From NCBI GenBank assembly GCA_937995745.1, contig CALKIU010000171.1, positions 1 through 5,620 of the forward strand: a DNA stretch of 5,620 bases, in the 5' to 3' direction. The position numbers were made by a program, and so were the translations under genes. This document shows, piece after piece, positions 1 to 5,113 of this stretch (within the stretch, counting starts at the first letter, position 1; the number at the start of each line of letters is the position of its first letter). The notes under the pieces were generated by a model. That model was given only the letters and a program-made list of their open reading frames with translations. It searched no databases and was not told where the DNA came from. The stretch is from an uncultured Bacillaceae bacterium. Its GTDB lineage: Bacteria; Bacillota; Bacilli; Bacillales; Cytobacillaceae.

Positions 1-30
1 TTGCTATACAAGCCAAATCACATGCCCCTC

Positions 31-91
31 GTCCCGTTGCCGGGACAGTGAACCTGTCCCCGTGTCCCTGCCTGCGGCCCACCCGCGTCCC
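31..91. repeat. GTCCC-rich REP-like palindrome cluster downstream of rsmI
   Basis: This short non-coding stretch carries four GTCCC words (from 31, 56, 64 and 87) and one inverted GGGAC (42-46). GGGACAG at 42-48 and CTGTCCC at 54-60 form a perfect 7-bp dyad with a 5-nt loop. GTCCCG at 31-36 and CGGGAC at 41-46 form a second 6-bp dyad with a 4-nt loop. The two share positions 42-46, so only one can form at a time. TGTCCC also repeats in tandem 8 nt apart (55 and 63). From memory, GGGACAGG/CCTGTCCC dyads of this style occur as dispersed repeats in Firmicutes, sometimes near REP-associated tyrosine transposases; that identity is an inference. No T-run follows the dyad on the minus strand, so it is not a canonical terminator for rsmI. 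The repeat may continue beyond the window edge. Confidence 0.5.
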
Positions 92-95
92 GGGG

Positions 96-968
96 TTAGT
101 TGTCGATGTGATAGGTTTGGTAGACGTCTCTTTTTTTTAGTCCCCGTTCTTTGGCGACGAGTTTGATGGCTTCTTTTGAGGAGGCGCCTTGCCGGATGTG
201 GTGGTCCACATGTTCTTTGATGGAGAGTTCTTGCCACCAGGCCGCCTCGTCCGCATCGTCCGTCCCTTTCCCTTCGATGATGAGGCAAAACTCTCCCCGC
301 GGTTCTTCTTCCTTAGCCCACTGAAGGGCTTCTTCCAACGTTCCCCTGATAAATTCCTCAAACTTTTTCGTCAGCTCCCGGCACAAAACGATTTTCCGGT
401 TGCCAAGCTGCCCGGCCAATGCCTCCAACGTTTCTTTCAGCCGGTGGGGAGCCTCGTACAAAATAATCGTTGCCGTCTGGCGGGAAAGTTCCCAAAGAGC
501 GGCGTCCCTTTCTTTTTTCTGCCGCGGCAGAAAACCGTAAAAATAAAAGGGCTGCGGCTGAAGGCCCGATGCGACGAGAGCCGTCAAAGCCGCATTGGCG
601 CCGGGCAAAGGCACGACCGTCAATTTCTCTTCCACGGCGGCCCGGACCAGATCGTAGCCGGGGTCGGAAATCACCGGCATCCCGGCGTCGCTGACGAGGG
701 CAATTTTTTCCCCGTTGCGCAGTTTTTCGAGAAGCCTGGCCCCGCTGCTTCTTTTATTATGTTCGTGGTAGCTGACGACCGGCGTCTTAATGTCGTAATA
801 ATGGAGCAGTTTTTTTGTGTTTCTCGTGTCTTCGGCCGCAATGACGTCCGCTTCCTTCAAAATCCGGATGGCGCGGAAACTCATATCCTCCAAATTGCCG
901 ATCGGCGTCGGCACCAAATACAAGATTCCTTTCTCGTCTTCCTTTTCAAAGCTTTTCTGCCGCCACAT
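96..968 (-). CDS. rsmI: 16S rRNA (cytidine(1402)-2'-O)-methyltransferase RsmI
   Basis: RsmI uses S-adenosylmethionine to 2'-O-methylate C1402 in the decoding centre of 16S rRNA, in the cytoplasm. The 290-residue protein is close to the usual length and shows the tetrapyrrole-methylase-like fold signatures in order: LVPTPIGNLED (about 18-28), AAEDTR (44-49), HEHN (68-71), SDAGMPVISDPG (93-104), PLPGANA (120-126), LYEAPHRL (170-177), CRELTK (196-201) and GEFCLIIEG (225-233). I chose the ATG at 966-968 because GGTGA sits 5 nt upstream. A GTG at 975-977 in the same frame would add three residues (293 aa). The start lies inside yazA, overlapping it by 23 nt, so translation is probably coupled. It is the last gene of the holB-rsmI run, as in B. 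subtilis, where it is called yabC. Nothing looks damaged. Confidence 0.96.
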   Translation of the reverse strand: MWRQKSFEKEDEKGILYLVPTPIGNLEDMSFRAIRILKEADVIAAEDTRNTKKLLHYYDIKTPVVSYHEHNKRSSGARLLEKLRNGEKIALVSDAGMPVISDPGYDLVRAAVEEKLTVVPLPGANAALTALVASGLQPQPFYFYGFLPRQKKERDAALWELSRQTATIILYEAPHRLKETLEALAGQLGNRKIVLCRELTKKFEEFIRGTLEEALQWAKEEEPRGEFCLIIEGKGTDDADEAAWWQELSIKEHVDHHIRQGASSKEAIKLVAKERGLKKRDVYQTYHIDN

Positions 969-1233
969 TGTCGTCACCCAATTCTTTTTTAAGAAATGCC
1001 ATCTTTTTTGTCCGGGGCCATTTTTTAAATTGGTATTCCGCTTTCATGGCCTCGCTTTTCGTGCGGAACACTTTCCGGTAAACGAGCGTCACCGGACGCC
1101 TGCTCCTCGTGTATTTGGCCCCTTTTCCTTCATTGTGCTGCCGCAGGCGCCGTTCCACATCCTTCGTGTACCCGCCGTACAAAGTACCGTCGCTGCATAA
1201 AAGGACATAAAAATAATGTTTATCTTTTTCCAT
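946..1233 (-). CDS. yazA: GIY-YIG domain protein of the UPF0213 (YazA/YhbQ) family
   Basis: This 95-residue protein is a stand-alone GIY-YIG domain of the UPF0213 family. The core is visible as FYVLL (8-12) and YGGYT (19-23), the YIG half being YGG here, followed by the helix ERRLRQHN (27-34) with the conserved arginine. GKGAKYTR (37-43, extended) follows, and a conserved glutamate, probably E66, lies in EAMKAEYQFKKW. The fold is that of nicking or structure-specific nucleases such as UvrC-N and SLX1. The cellular role of YazA itself is not settled to my knowledge, so nuclease activity is inferred from the fold. The ATG start has AAGGAG at 1241-1246 with a 7-nt spacer, and the first 14 nt overlap the end of yabB. 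The 3' end overlaps rsmI, giving a tight yabB-yazA-rsmI block. Confidence 0.93.
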   Translation of the reverse strand: MEKDKHYFYVLLCSDGTLYGGYTKDVERRLRQHNEGKGAKYTRSRRPVTLVYRKVFRTKSEAMKAEYQFKKWPRTKKMAFLKKELGDDNVAAEKL

Positions 1234-1963
1234 ACAGAATCTCCTTCATCACCGGGGTATATTCGTCATTGTCTTCATAAACGACCAGCGGCGGGAGAAT
1301 TTTCAGATCCGGCTTTCCGTCTTTGATGCCTTCGACAAGAAGCATGTTCGCTTCTTTTCCCCGCTTCGGATAAACGAATTGAATCCGCTTCGGTTCAAGG
1401 CGGTATTGCCGCATCAACATAATGATATCCAACAGTCTCCCCGGGCGGTGGACAAAAGCCGCCTTCCCTCCCTGCTTCAGGAGACTGCTTGCGACGCGGA
1501 TCACATCTTCCAAGGTAATTTTGATTTCATGGCGGGCGATGGCCAAATGCTCATTTTCATTGATGATTTTTTGTTTCGGAACGGGGAAATACGGCGGATT
1601 GCACGTCACCACATCAAATTTGCTTGTGCCGAGCACTTTCGGCATATCCTTCACATCGCCGTGAATCATCTTGATGCGGTGGGAAAGCCCGTTATATTCA
1701 ATGCTTCTTACCGCCATATCGTACAGCCGCTCTTGGATCTCCACCCCGGTGATGTTTCCTTTCGTTCTCAAGCTTAAAAATAACGGAATGACTCCGTTGC
1801 CGCTGCACAAATCAACCAAATTGCCTTTTTGGACAGGCACATGCACAAACTTCGCCAGCAAGGCGGCATCCAATGAAAAAGCAAAGACAGAAGGGCTTTG
1901 AATAATTCTCAATTCTTCCGTTAAAAGATAATCAAGACGCTCGTCCCCTTTTAATTGAACCAT
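1220..1963 (-). CDS. yabB: tRNA1(Val) A37 N6-methyltransferase-like protein (YabB/TrmN6 family)
   Basis: This is a Rossmann-fold S-adenosylmethionine-dependent methyltransferase of the TrmN6/YabB type, expected to methylate an adenine N6 in tRNA. In the 247-residue form, VDLCSGNGVIPL (50-61) is the SAM-binding motif I, GVEIQE (73-78) holds the acidic ribose-binding residue, and NPPY (122-125) is the catalytic motif IV typical of N6-adenine enzymes. FVYPKRGKEAN (196-206) and KILPPL (221-226) match the YabB C-terminal part. The frame stays open to an ATG at 2017, but the ATG at 1961-1963 has an ideal GGAGG 7 nt upstream. It also gives an N-terminus (MVQLKGDERLDYLL) aligned with B. subtilis YabB, so I use it. 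A hairpin with a T-run precedes the gene after yabA. The exact tRNA target is inferred from family knowledge. Confidence 0.94.
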   Translation of the reverse strand: MVQLKGDERLDYLLTEELRIIQSPSVFAFSLDAALLAKFVHVPVQKGNLVDLCSGNGVIPLFLSLRTKGNITGVEIQERLYDMAVRSIEYNGLSHRIKMIHGDVKDMPKVLGTSKFDVVTCNPPYFPVPKQKIINENEHLAIARHEIKITLEDVIRVASSLLKQGGKAAFVHRPGRLLDIIMLMRQYRLEPKRIQFVYPKRGKEANMLLVEGIKDGKPDLKILPPLVVYEDNDEYTPVMKEILYGKR

Positions 1964-1970
1964 TCCGTAT

Positions 1971-1976
1971 CCTCCG
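1971..1976 (-). promoter_or_regulatory. Shine-Dalgarno deciding the yabB start
   Basis: Minus-strand CGGAGG lies 7 nt before the ATG at 1961-1963. The in-frame ATGs further upstream (2017 and 2014) lack an equally good site. It therefore supports the 247-aa form over the 265-aa one. Confidence 0.8.
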
Positions 1977-2046
1977 ATGCTCGTTGATTTCGTCCGTTCA
2001 TACAAGCTATTCATCATCTTTTCCGAATCCCCGCGGACGATTTCAT

Positions 2047-2074
2047 AAAAAAACAGCCTCCCATCCCGAGGGGC
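2047..2074 (-). terminator. Candidate intrinsic terminator or attenuator between yabA and yabB
   Basis: On the minus strand, 6-33 nt after the yabA stop, GCCCCTC (2074-2068) can pair with GGGAGGC (2062-2056) around a 5-nt loop, with one C-A mismatch and one G-U pair. Seven uninterrupted T residues (2053-2047) follow the stem after TG. The stem is GC-rich but imperfect, so termination may be partial. No convincing sigma-A promoter is visible between here and yabB, so readthrough into yabB-yazA-rsmI is expected. Confidence 0.5.
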
Positions 2075-2079
2075 CGCTT

Positions 2080-2457
2080 CTATTTTTTATTGAGAAATGA
2101 TAAGCAAAACAAGCAATCTCCTTCTTTGCGGGGGCTTCCGAAATGAAGGTTGCAAATATGAAAGCCTTCTTGGTACAGACGGGCCAAATTGTCATACCCC
2201 TCCCCGATGTCCCACTCCTTCGTCCGGGAAGATGCGGTTGTTTTTTTCTTGTTATGGCTCTTCTTTTTCCGGCTTTCATTCAGTTCCTTTTCCATTTGTT
2301 CCAGCCGGTTCCGCAAATGTTCGTTTTCCAGCCTTAAAGCATTATTTTCCTCGAGGACGCCGGCCAAATGCTGCCGGAGTTCCCCGAGCTGCTCGTACAA
2401 TTCTCCGATCGTATCTTGCATGTTGCTGACAGAATCAAAAATTTCTTTTTTATTCAC
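2080..2457 (-). CDS. yabA: Replication initiation control protein YabA
   Basis: YabA restrains chromosome replication initiation by binding DnaA and the sliding clamp DnaN. In the 125-residue form, residues about 5-62 are a heptad-rich leucine zipper/coiled coil (IGELYEQLGELRQHL and following), used for tetramerisation in the family. Residues about 63-82 are a Lys/Ser-rich linker. The C-terminal part has DIGEGYDNLARLYQEGFHIC followed by DCLFCLSFL, with H100, C102, C115 and C118 as candidate zinc ligands. The start chosen is GTG at 2455-2457, which aligns VNKKEIFDSV with the B. subtilis start MDKKELFDTV and has GGGGTGG 5 nt upstream. An in-frame GTG at 2464-2466 would add three residues. It sits 97 nt downstream of ricT, near holB, a link to the replication machinery. 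It is slightly longer than B. subtilis YabA (119 aa from memory), mainly in the linker. Confidence 0.95.
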   Translation of the reverse strand: MNKKEIFDSVSNMQDTIGELYEQLGELRQHLAGVLEENNALRLENEHLRNRLEQMEKELNESRKKKSHNKKKTTASSRTKEWDIGEGYDNLARLYQEGFHICNLHFGSPRKEGDCLFCLSFLNKK

Positions 2458-2554
2458 GCCTTCCACCCCGTTATTGTGGTTACACTGTTCAAGCGTCTGA
2501 AAGTGAACGAGTACACAGGTTTCCGCCTAATCTTATAAGAACGGGTCCGTTTCT

Positions 2555-3358
2555 CTAAGTGTAGTTGACGATCTCTTCAAGGGTGTATTCAAGTATGCGC
2601 TCTGTATCAATAATCTCCACTTGGATGATTCTCTCTAAAATATTCAATCCGACCACTTTCCCCACGCCGTCCGGTGTATCGATGATCTCGCCGATGTCCG
2701 GCAGCTGTTCCTTCGCTTCCTCATATTCTTCATTTTCATATTTTAAACAACACATCAGCCGGCCGCATAACCCGGATATTTTTGTGGGGTTCAGCGACAA
2801 ATTTTGGTCCTTGGCCATTTTGATGGACACAGGATCAAAGTCGCCCAAAAAAGTGGCGCAACAAAGCATCCGTCCGCACGGCCCGATGCCGCCGAGCATT
2901 TTCGCCTCATCGCGGACGCCGATCTGGCGCAATTCAATCCTTCTTCTGAAAACAGCCGCCAAATCTTTGACCAGTTCCCGGAAATCGACCCTGCCGTCGG
3001 CGGTGAAATAAAAAATCACTTTATTCCGGTCAAACGTATACTCCACGTCAATCAATTTCATTTCCAACTGATGGGCAGCGATTTTTTCCAGGCAAATTTG
3101 AAAGGCTTCCTTGGCGGCTTTTCTATTTTCTTCCACAATGACGCGATCTTTATCGTCAGCGATGCGCAGAACTTTTTTCAGCGGGAGGACGACATCATTT
3201 TCCCCCACTTTTTTCGGCCCGATGACAACCTGGCCGTATTCGATCCCGCGCACCGTTTCCACTATAACATAATCACCCTTTTGGATGTTAAATTCTCCCG
3301 GATCAAAGTAATAGATTTTTCCAGCCTTCTTAAAACGAACGCCTACAACCTCATACAA
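2555..3358 (-). CDS. ricT: RicT (YaaT/PSP1 family), Fe-S component of the RicAFT complex
   Basis: RicT forms a complex with RicA (YmcA) and RicF (YlbF). The complex carries [4Fe-4S] clusters and assists RNase Y-dependent mRNA maturation, influencing sporulation, competence and biofilm formation in B. subtilis. The PSP1-type protein begins YEVVGVRFKKAGKIYYFDPG and has YTFDRNKVIFYFTADGRVDF near residues 107-126. Two cysteine clusters, GPCGRMLCC (C161, C166, C167) and GLCGRLMCC (C198, C203, C204), are the expected cluster-binding residues, and all are present. The TTG at 3356-3358 is chosen because it aligns with the family N-terminus and has AGGAGGG 8 nt upstream, giving 267 aa. The open frame extends to 3388, but that adds residues the family lacks. 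It begins 4 nt after the holB stop, so the two are almost certainly translated from one mRNA. The C-terminus is a few residues shorter than in B. subtilis. Confidence 0.95.
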   Translation of the reverse strand: MYEVVGVRFKKAGKIYYFDPGEFNIQKGDYVIVETVRGIEYGQVVIGPKKVGENDVVLPLKKVLRIADDKDRVIVEENRKAAKEAFQICLEKIAAHQLEMKLIDVEYTFDRNKVIFYFTADGRVDFRELVKDLAAVFRRRIELRQIGVRDEAKMLGGIGPCGRMLCCATFLGDFDPVSIKMAKDQNLSLNPTKISGLCGRLMCCLKYENEEYEEAKEQLPDIGEIIDTPDGVGKVVGLNILERIIQVEIIDTERILEYTLEEIVNYT

Positions 3359-3362
3359 AAGA

Positions 3363-4358
3363 TTATCCCTCCTGCAATTCCAGCACAAGCTGTTCCATTA
3401 ACAGCTGCGGATTCATATTGGCATGCAGTTTTCTTTTCGCTTCCATCACGCTTGCCATTTGATTGGCCAGACGGAGCCCTGAAGATTGCAGAGCCAATTG
3501 TTCCAATCTTTGTTCTTCAAGCAAAAAAACAACCTGTTCTTTTTTGCCCAGTTGTATATATAATAAATCCCTCAACAGGAGCAATAGCAATTCCAAACCT
3601 TTGTCATGCTGGTCTCTTTCACTAAAATGGGCAAACCAATTGTCTTGAAGGGCGGTAAGCGCTTCAAGAGGACTTTTTTTAAGCGTTTCATATAATTTTA
3701 CCACTAACTTTTGAGCCTGCGCAAACCATTCATCCTCATTTAGAGCCATGCCTTCATCAAAACTGTTCGTCATTTTTGCGATCAGCGGGGCTTTTTTCGG
3801 GTTCACTCCGGCATCAATGAGCATTTCAACAAGCTTTTCAAAAGGCAACGGTTTAAATGAAACAACTTGACAACGGGATAAAATCGTCGGCAAAATTTGC
3901 TGGACCTGTTCCGTGATCAGAATGGCCGTCGTATGGGAATCCGGTTCTTCGAGAAATTTAAGCAGGCTGTTGGCTGCGTTTACGGTCATCAGATCGGCAT
4001 GGTTAATGATGTACACTTTCCGGTTCGATTCCATGGCCGTTTTCGCAAATTCTTCCTGCAACATCTTGATTTGGTGCTTCTTGATGGAAGCCCCTTCAGG
4101 TTCGATCACATGGACATCAGGATGATTCCCGTGATTAATTCTCCGGCAAAATCGGCACGATTCACACGGAATATATCCTTCCGCCGGGTCCTCGCAGAAC
4201 AAACTTTTGGCCAGCAACAAAGCGGTCTCCTTTTTGCCGGTTCCCCGCATTCCTTCAAATAAATAAGCGTGCGCAAGCCTGTCTTTCCATATCGCATTTT
4301 TAATCATCCGCATGACGACCGGCTGCATTTTCTCAAGCTGCTCCCATGTTTTCGCCAA
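3363..4358 (-). CDS. holB: DNA polymerase III subunit delta-prime (clamp loader)
   Basis: The delta-prime subunit is part of the clamp-loader complex that places the beta clamp on primed DNA. The 331-residue protein has HAYLFEG (30-36), a P-loop-like GMRGTGKKET (36-45), and a four-cysteine zinc module (C55, C65, C68, C71) in the AAA+ domain. NAANSLLKFLEEP (127-139) and the SRC sensor motif (161-163) follow. The Walker B position (KVYIINHADLM, 114-124) lacks the usual acidic pair, as expected for a stator subunit that does not hydrolyse ATP. The C-terminal half is helical. The start is TTG at 4356-4358: GGTGAT lies 5 nt upstream, and MAKTW resembles the B. subtilis start. It leads the holB-ricT-yabA-yabB-yazA-rsmI run. 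Unlike B. subtilis, the gene upstream is darA, with no yaaR between them. Confidence 0.96.
   Translation of the reverse strand: MAKTWEQLEKMQPVVMRMIKNAIWKDRLAHAYLFEGMRGTGKKETALLLAKSLFCEDPAEGYIPCESCRFCRRINHGNHPDVHVIEPEGASIKKHQIKMLQEEFAKTAMESNRKVYIINHADLMTVNAANSLLKFLEEPDSHTTAILITEQVQQILPTILSRCQVVSFKPLPFEKLVEMLIDAGVNPKKAPLIAKMTNSFDEGMALNEDEWFAQAQKLVVKLYETLKKSPLEALTALQDNWFAHFSERDQHDKGLELLLLLLRDLLYIQLGKKEQVVFLLEEQRLEQLALQSSGLRLANQMASVMEAKRKLHANMNPQLLMEQLVLELQEG
3367..3373 (-). promoter_or_regulatory. Shine-Dalgarno for the TTG start of ricT, inside the holB 3' end
   Basis: AGGAGGG on the minus strand is 8 nt before the TTG at 3356-3358 and encodes part of the last HolB codons (Gln-Glu-Gly). It decides the ricT start and suggests translational coupling to holB. 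Confidence 0.75.
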
Positions 4359-4363
4359 AAGAT

Positions 4364-4369
4364 ATCACC
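4364..4369 (-). promoter_or_regulatory. Ribosome binding site for the TTG start of holB
   Basis: GGTGAT on the minus strand matches the 5' part of the anti-Shine-Dalgarno complement and lies 5 nt before the TTG. It lacks the stronger GGAGG core seen at darA, yabB and ricT, so initiation may be modest. Confidence 0.55.
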
Positions 4370-4395
4370 ACTTGCTTGTAATCTGCAAAAATATT

Positions 4396-4458
4396 GACCG
4401 GCCGGATATGGTTGCCAAAAAACAGAAAGAAAAACGCTTCCGGTCGAAAAATATCCGG
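4396..4458 (-). promoter_or_regulatory. holB leader with interleaved inverted repeats
   Basis: In minus-strand order the leader contains CCGGATAT (4458-4451), GACCGG (4445-4440), ATATCCGG (4409-4402) and CCGGTC (4401-4396). The first pairs perfectly with the third (8 bp) and the second with the fourth (6 bp). The order a-b-a'-b', with no gap between a' and b' and only 5 nt between a and b, makes simultaneous pairing sterically unlikely, so the two helices would compete. A pyrimidine-rich segment with T-runs lies in the 30 nt between b and a'. No known riboswitch or T-box was recognised. A regulatory role is an inference. Confidence 0.35.
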
Positions 4459-4470
4459 AGGGTCATAAGT

Positions 4471-4479
4471 ATTTTATCA
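4471..4479 (-). promoter_or_regulatory. Extended -10 promoter for holB and downstream genes
   Basis: Minus-strand TGATAAAAT gives a TGn extension (4479-4477) and the -10 hexamer TAAAAT (4476-4471), 5 of 6 matches to the sigma-A consensus. At 17-bp spacing the -35 would be CGTCAT, which is poor; extended -10 promoters tolerate this. The predicted transcription start is near 4464, leaving a leader of about 105 nt before holB. Its position directly after the darA terminator supports it. Confidence 0.5.
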
Positions 4480-4492
4480 CTATTTCGGTTGC

Positions 4493-4513
4493 AATGACGT
4501 TCTCCCCGTCATT
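4493..4513. promoter_or_regulatory. 7-bp dyad over the -35 zone of the holB promoter
   Basis: AATGACG (4493-4499) and CGTCATT (4507-4513) are perfect inverted repeats separated by 7 nt. The dyad spans about -29 to -49 relative to the predicted holB start. That is a possible operator for a dimeric regulator. Alternatively it is a weak hairpin: on the plus strand a run of T (4512-4517) follows it, so it could stop antisense transcription. No named regulator motif was recognised. Confidence 0.35.
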
Positions 4514-4521
4514 TTTTCAGG

Positions 4522-4543
4522 AAAAACCGGTGCAAATCACCGG
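4522..4543 (-). terminator. Intrinsic terminator downstream of darA
   Basis: On the minus strand CCGGTG (4543-4538) pairs perfectly with CACCGG (4532-4527) around a 5-nt loop (ATTTG) and is followed by five T residues (4526-4522). G-U pairs can lengthen the stem into the T-run. It lies about 90 nt after the darA stop and upstream of the holB promoter, so it separates the two transcription units. Confidence 0.75.
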
Positions 4544-4633
4544 CCTGTCCCAAAAAGAACCGGGCATTTGGCAAAAATCCGTCAACAAAAACCCGACTCT
4601 TTAAACTAACGGAAAATGCCGACCGGCCTTTCT

Positions 4634-4963
4634 TTAAAAAGTCAGAAACCGCTCCACCGGCAAGACAAATACTGTCGCTCCCCCGACCTCCACTTCGACG
4701 GGATAAGGCATGTAGTCTTCGGCCGCTCCTCCTATCGGGGAGAGGGGCGGAACGATTTGTTCCCGGGATTGGCAATTTTCTTTTATAATCTCCAAGGCCC
4801 GGTCAACACGGATATCCTCCGTTCCGATGATCAAGGTTGTGTTTCCCGATTTCAAAAAACCGCCGGTGCTTGCCAGTTTTGTTGCCCGGAAATTATTTTC
4901 CACCAAGGCATCCATCAGCCGGTTGCTGTCCTCATCTTGCACCACCGCAAGAATCAATTTCAT
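4634..4963 (-). CDS. darA: PII-like cyclic-di-AMP receptor DarA (YaaQ/PstA)
   Basis: DarA is a homotrimeric PII-like cytoplasmic protein that binds the second messenger cyclic-di-AMP. Its downstream partner is not established to my knowledge. The 109-residue length equals B. subtilis DarA, and the landmarks are intact: MKLILAVVQDEDSNRL (1-16), FRATKL (25-30) with R26 and T28, TGGFLKSGNTT (33-43) with N41, and YPVEVEVGGATVFVLPV near 87-103. These loops form the ligand pocket in characterised homologues. The ATG at 4961-4963 has GGAGGGG 7 nt upstream. In B. subtilis the gene sits between tmk and yaaR. Here it has its own extended -10 promoter and terminator, a terminator separates it from the DUF4064 gene upstream, and holB is next downstream. 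Confidence 0.97.
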   Translation of the reverse strand: MKLILAVVQDEDSNRLMDALVENNFRATKLASTGGFLKSGNTTLIIGTEDIRVDRALEIIKENCQSREQIVPPLSPIGGAAEDYMPYPVEVEVGGATVFVLPVERFLTF

Positions 4964-5008
4964 ATCTCTTCCCCTCCATCGGCCCGGTCTTTTTTTCTTC
5001 TATCATAT

Positions 5009-5017
5009 ATTATACCA
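5009..5017 (-). promoter_or_regulatory. Extended -10 promoter for darA
   Basis: Minus-strand TGGTATAAT contains a perfect TATAAT (5014-5009) preceded by the TGn extension (5017-5015). No good -35 is visible at 17-18 bp. Transcription should start near 5002, giving a leader of about 40 nt before the strong darA ribosome binding site. Confidence 0.7.
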
Positions 5018-5051
5018 GTTGCCTTTTTCCCCCTGCAGAAAGTGTGTTCGC

Positions 5052-5095
5052 AAAAAAATCCACTTCGAACCGGACATCCGGCTGCGAAGTGGATT
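5052..5095 (-). terminator. Strong intrinsic terminator after the DUF4064 gene
   Basis: On the minus strand AATCCACTTCG (5095-5085) pairs with CGAAGTGGATT (5067-5057), an 11-bp outer stem. A nested CCGGA/TCCGG pair (5081-5077 with 5074-5070) lies inside. A run of seven T residues (5058-5052) follows, overlapping the stem base. The stem begins about 18 nt after the stop codon. Confidence 0.88.
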
Positions 5096-5113
5096 CCCCC
5101 TTGACGGCATCTG

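Noticed and set aside
4..288. Minus-strand 94-codon frame over the left edge
   Set aside because: It overlaps the rsmI 3' end out of frame and covers the GTCCC repeat cluster; its Arg-rich, low-information translation is typical of a spurious frame.
189..992. Long plus-strand open frame of 267 codons
   Set aside because: It is antisense to rsmI, which has complete family motifs. Its translation shows no family signature and no ribosome binding site.
1964..2017. 18-residue N-terminal extension of YabB
   Set aside because: The family starts at the internal ATG, which has an ideal GGAGG. The extension MMNSLYERTKS... has no such support.
1990..2040. 7-bp inverted repeat TCGTCCG/CGGACGA upstream of yabB
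   Set aside because: The arms are 37 nt apart with no T-run or promoter in register; it is too weak to call a regulatory structure.
2458..2554. ricT-yabA spacer examined for a promoter or terminator
   Set aside because: Only a 5-bp AACGG/CCGTT hairpin near 2540-2550 without a T-run, and a TTGAAC without a matching -10, were seen.
2804..3625. Plus-strand open frame of 273 codons across ricT and holB
   Set aside because: It spans two clear minus-strand genes antisense and has no recognisable domain; it is a shadow of their codon usage.
4509..4775. Minus-strand frame running out of darA into the darA-holB gap, considered as a yaaR remnant
   Set aside because: Its translation shows no resemblance to YaaR, it overlaps darA in another frame, and it crosses the darA terminator.
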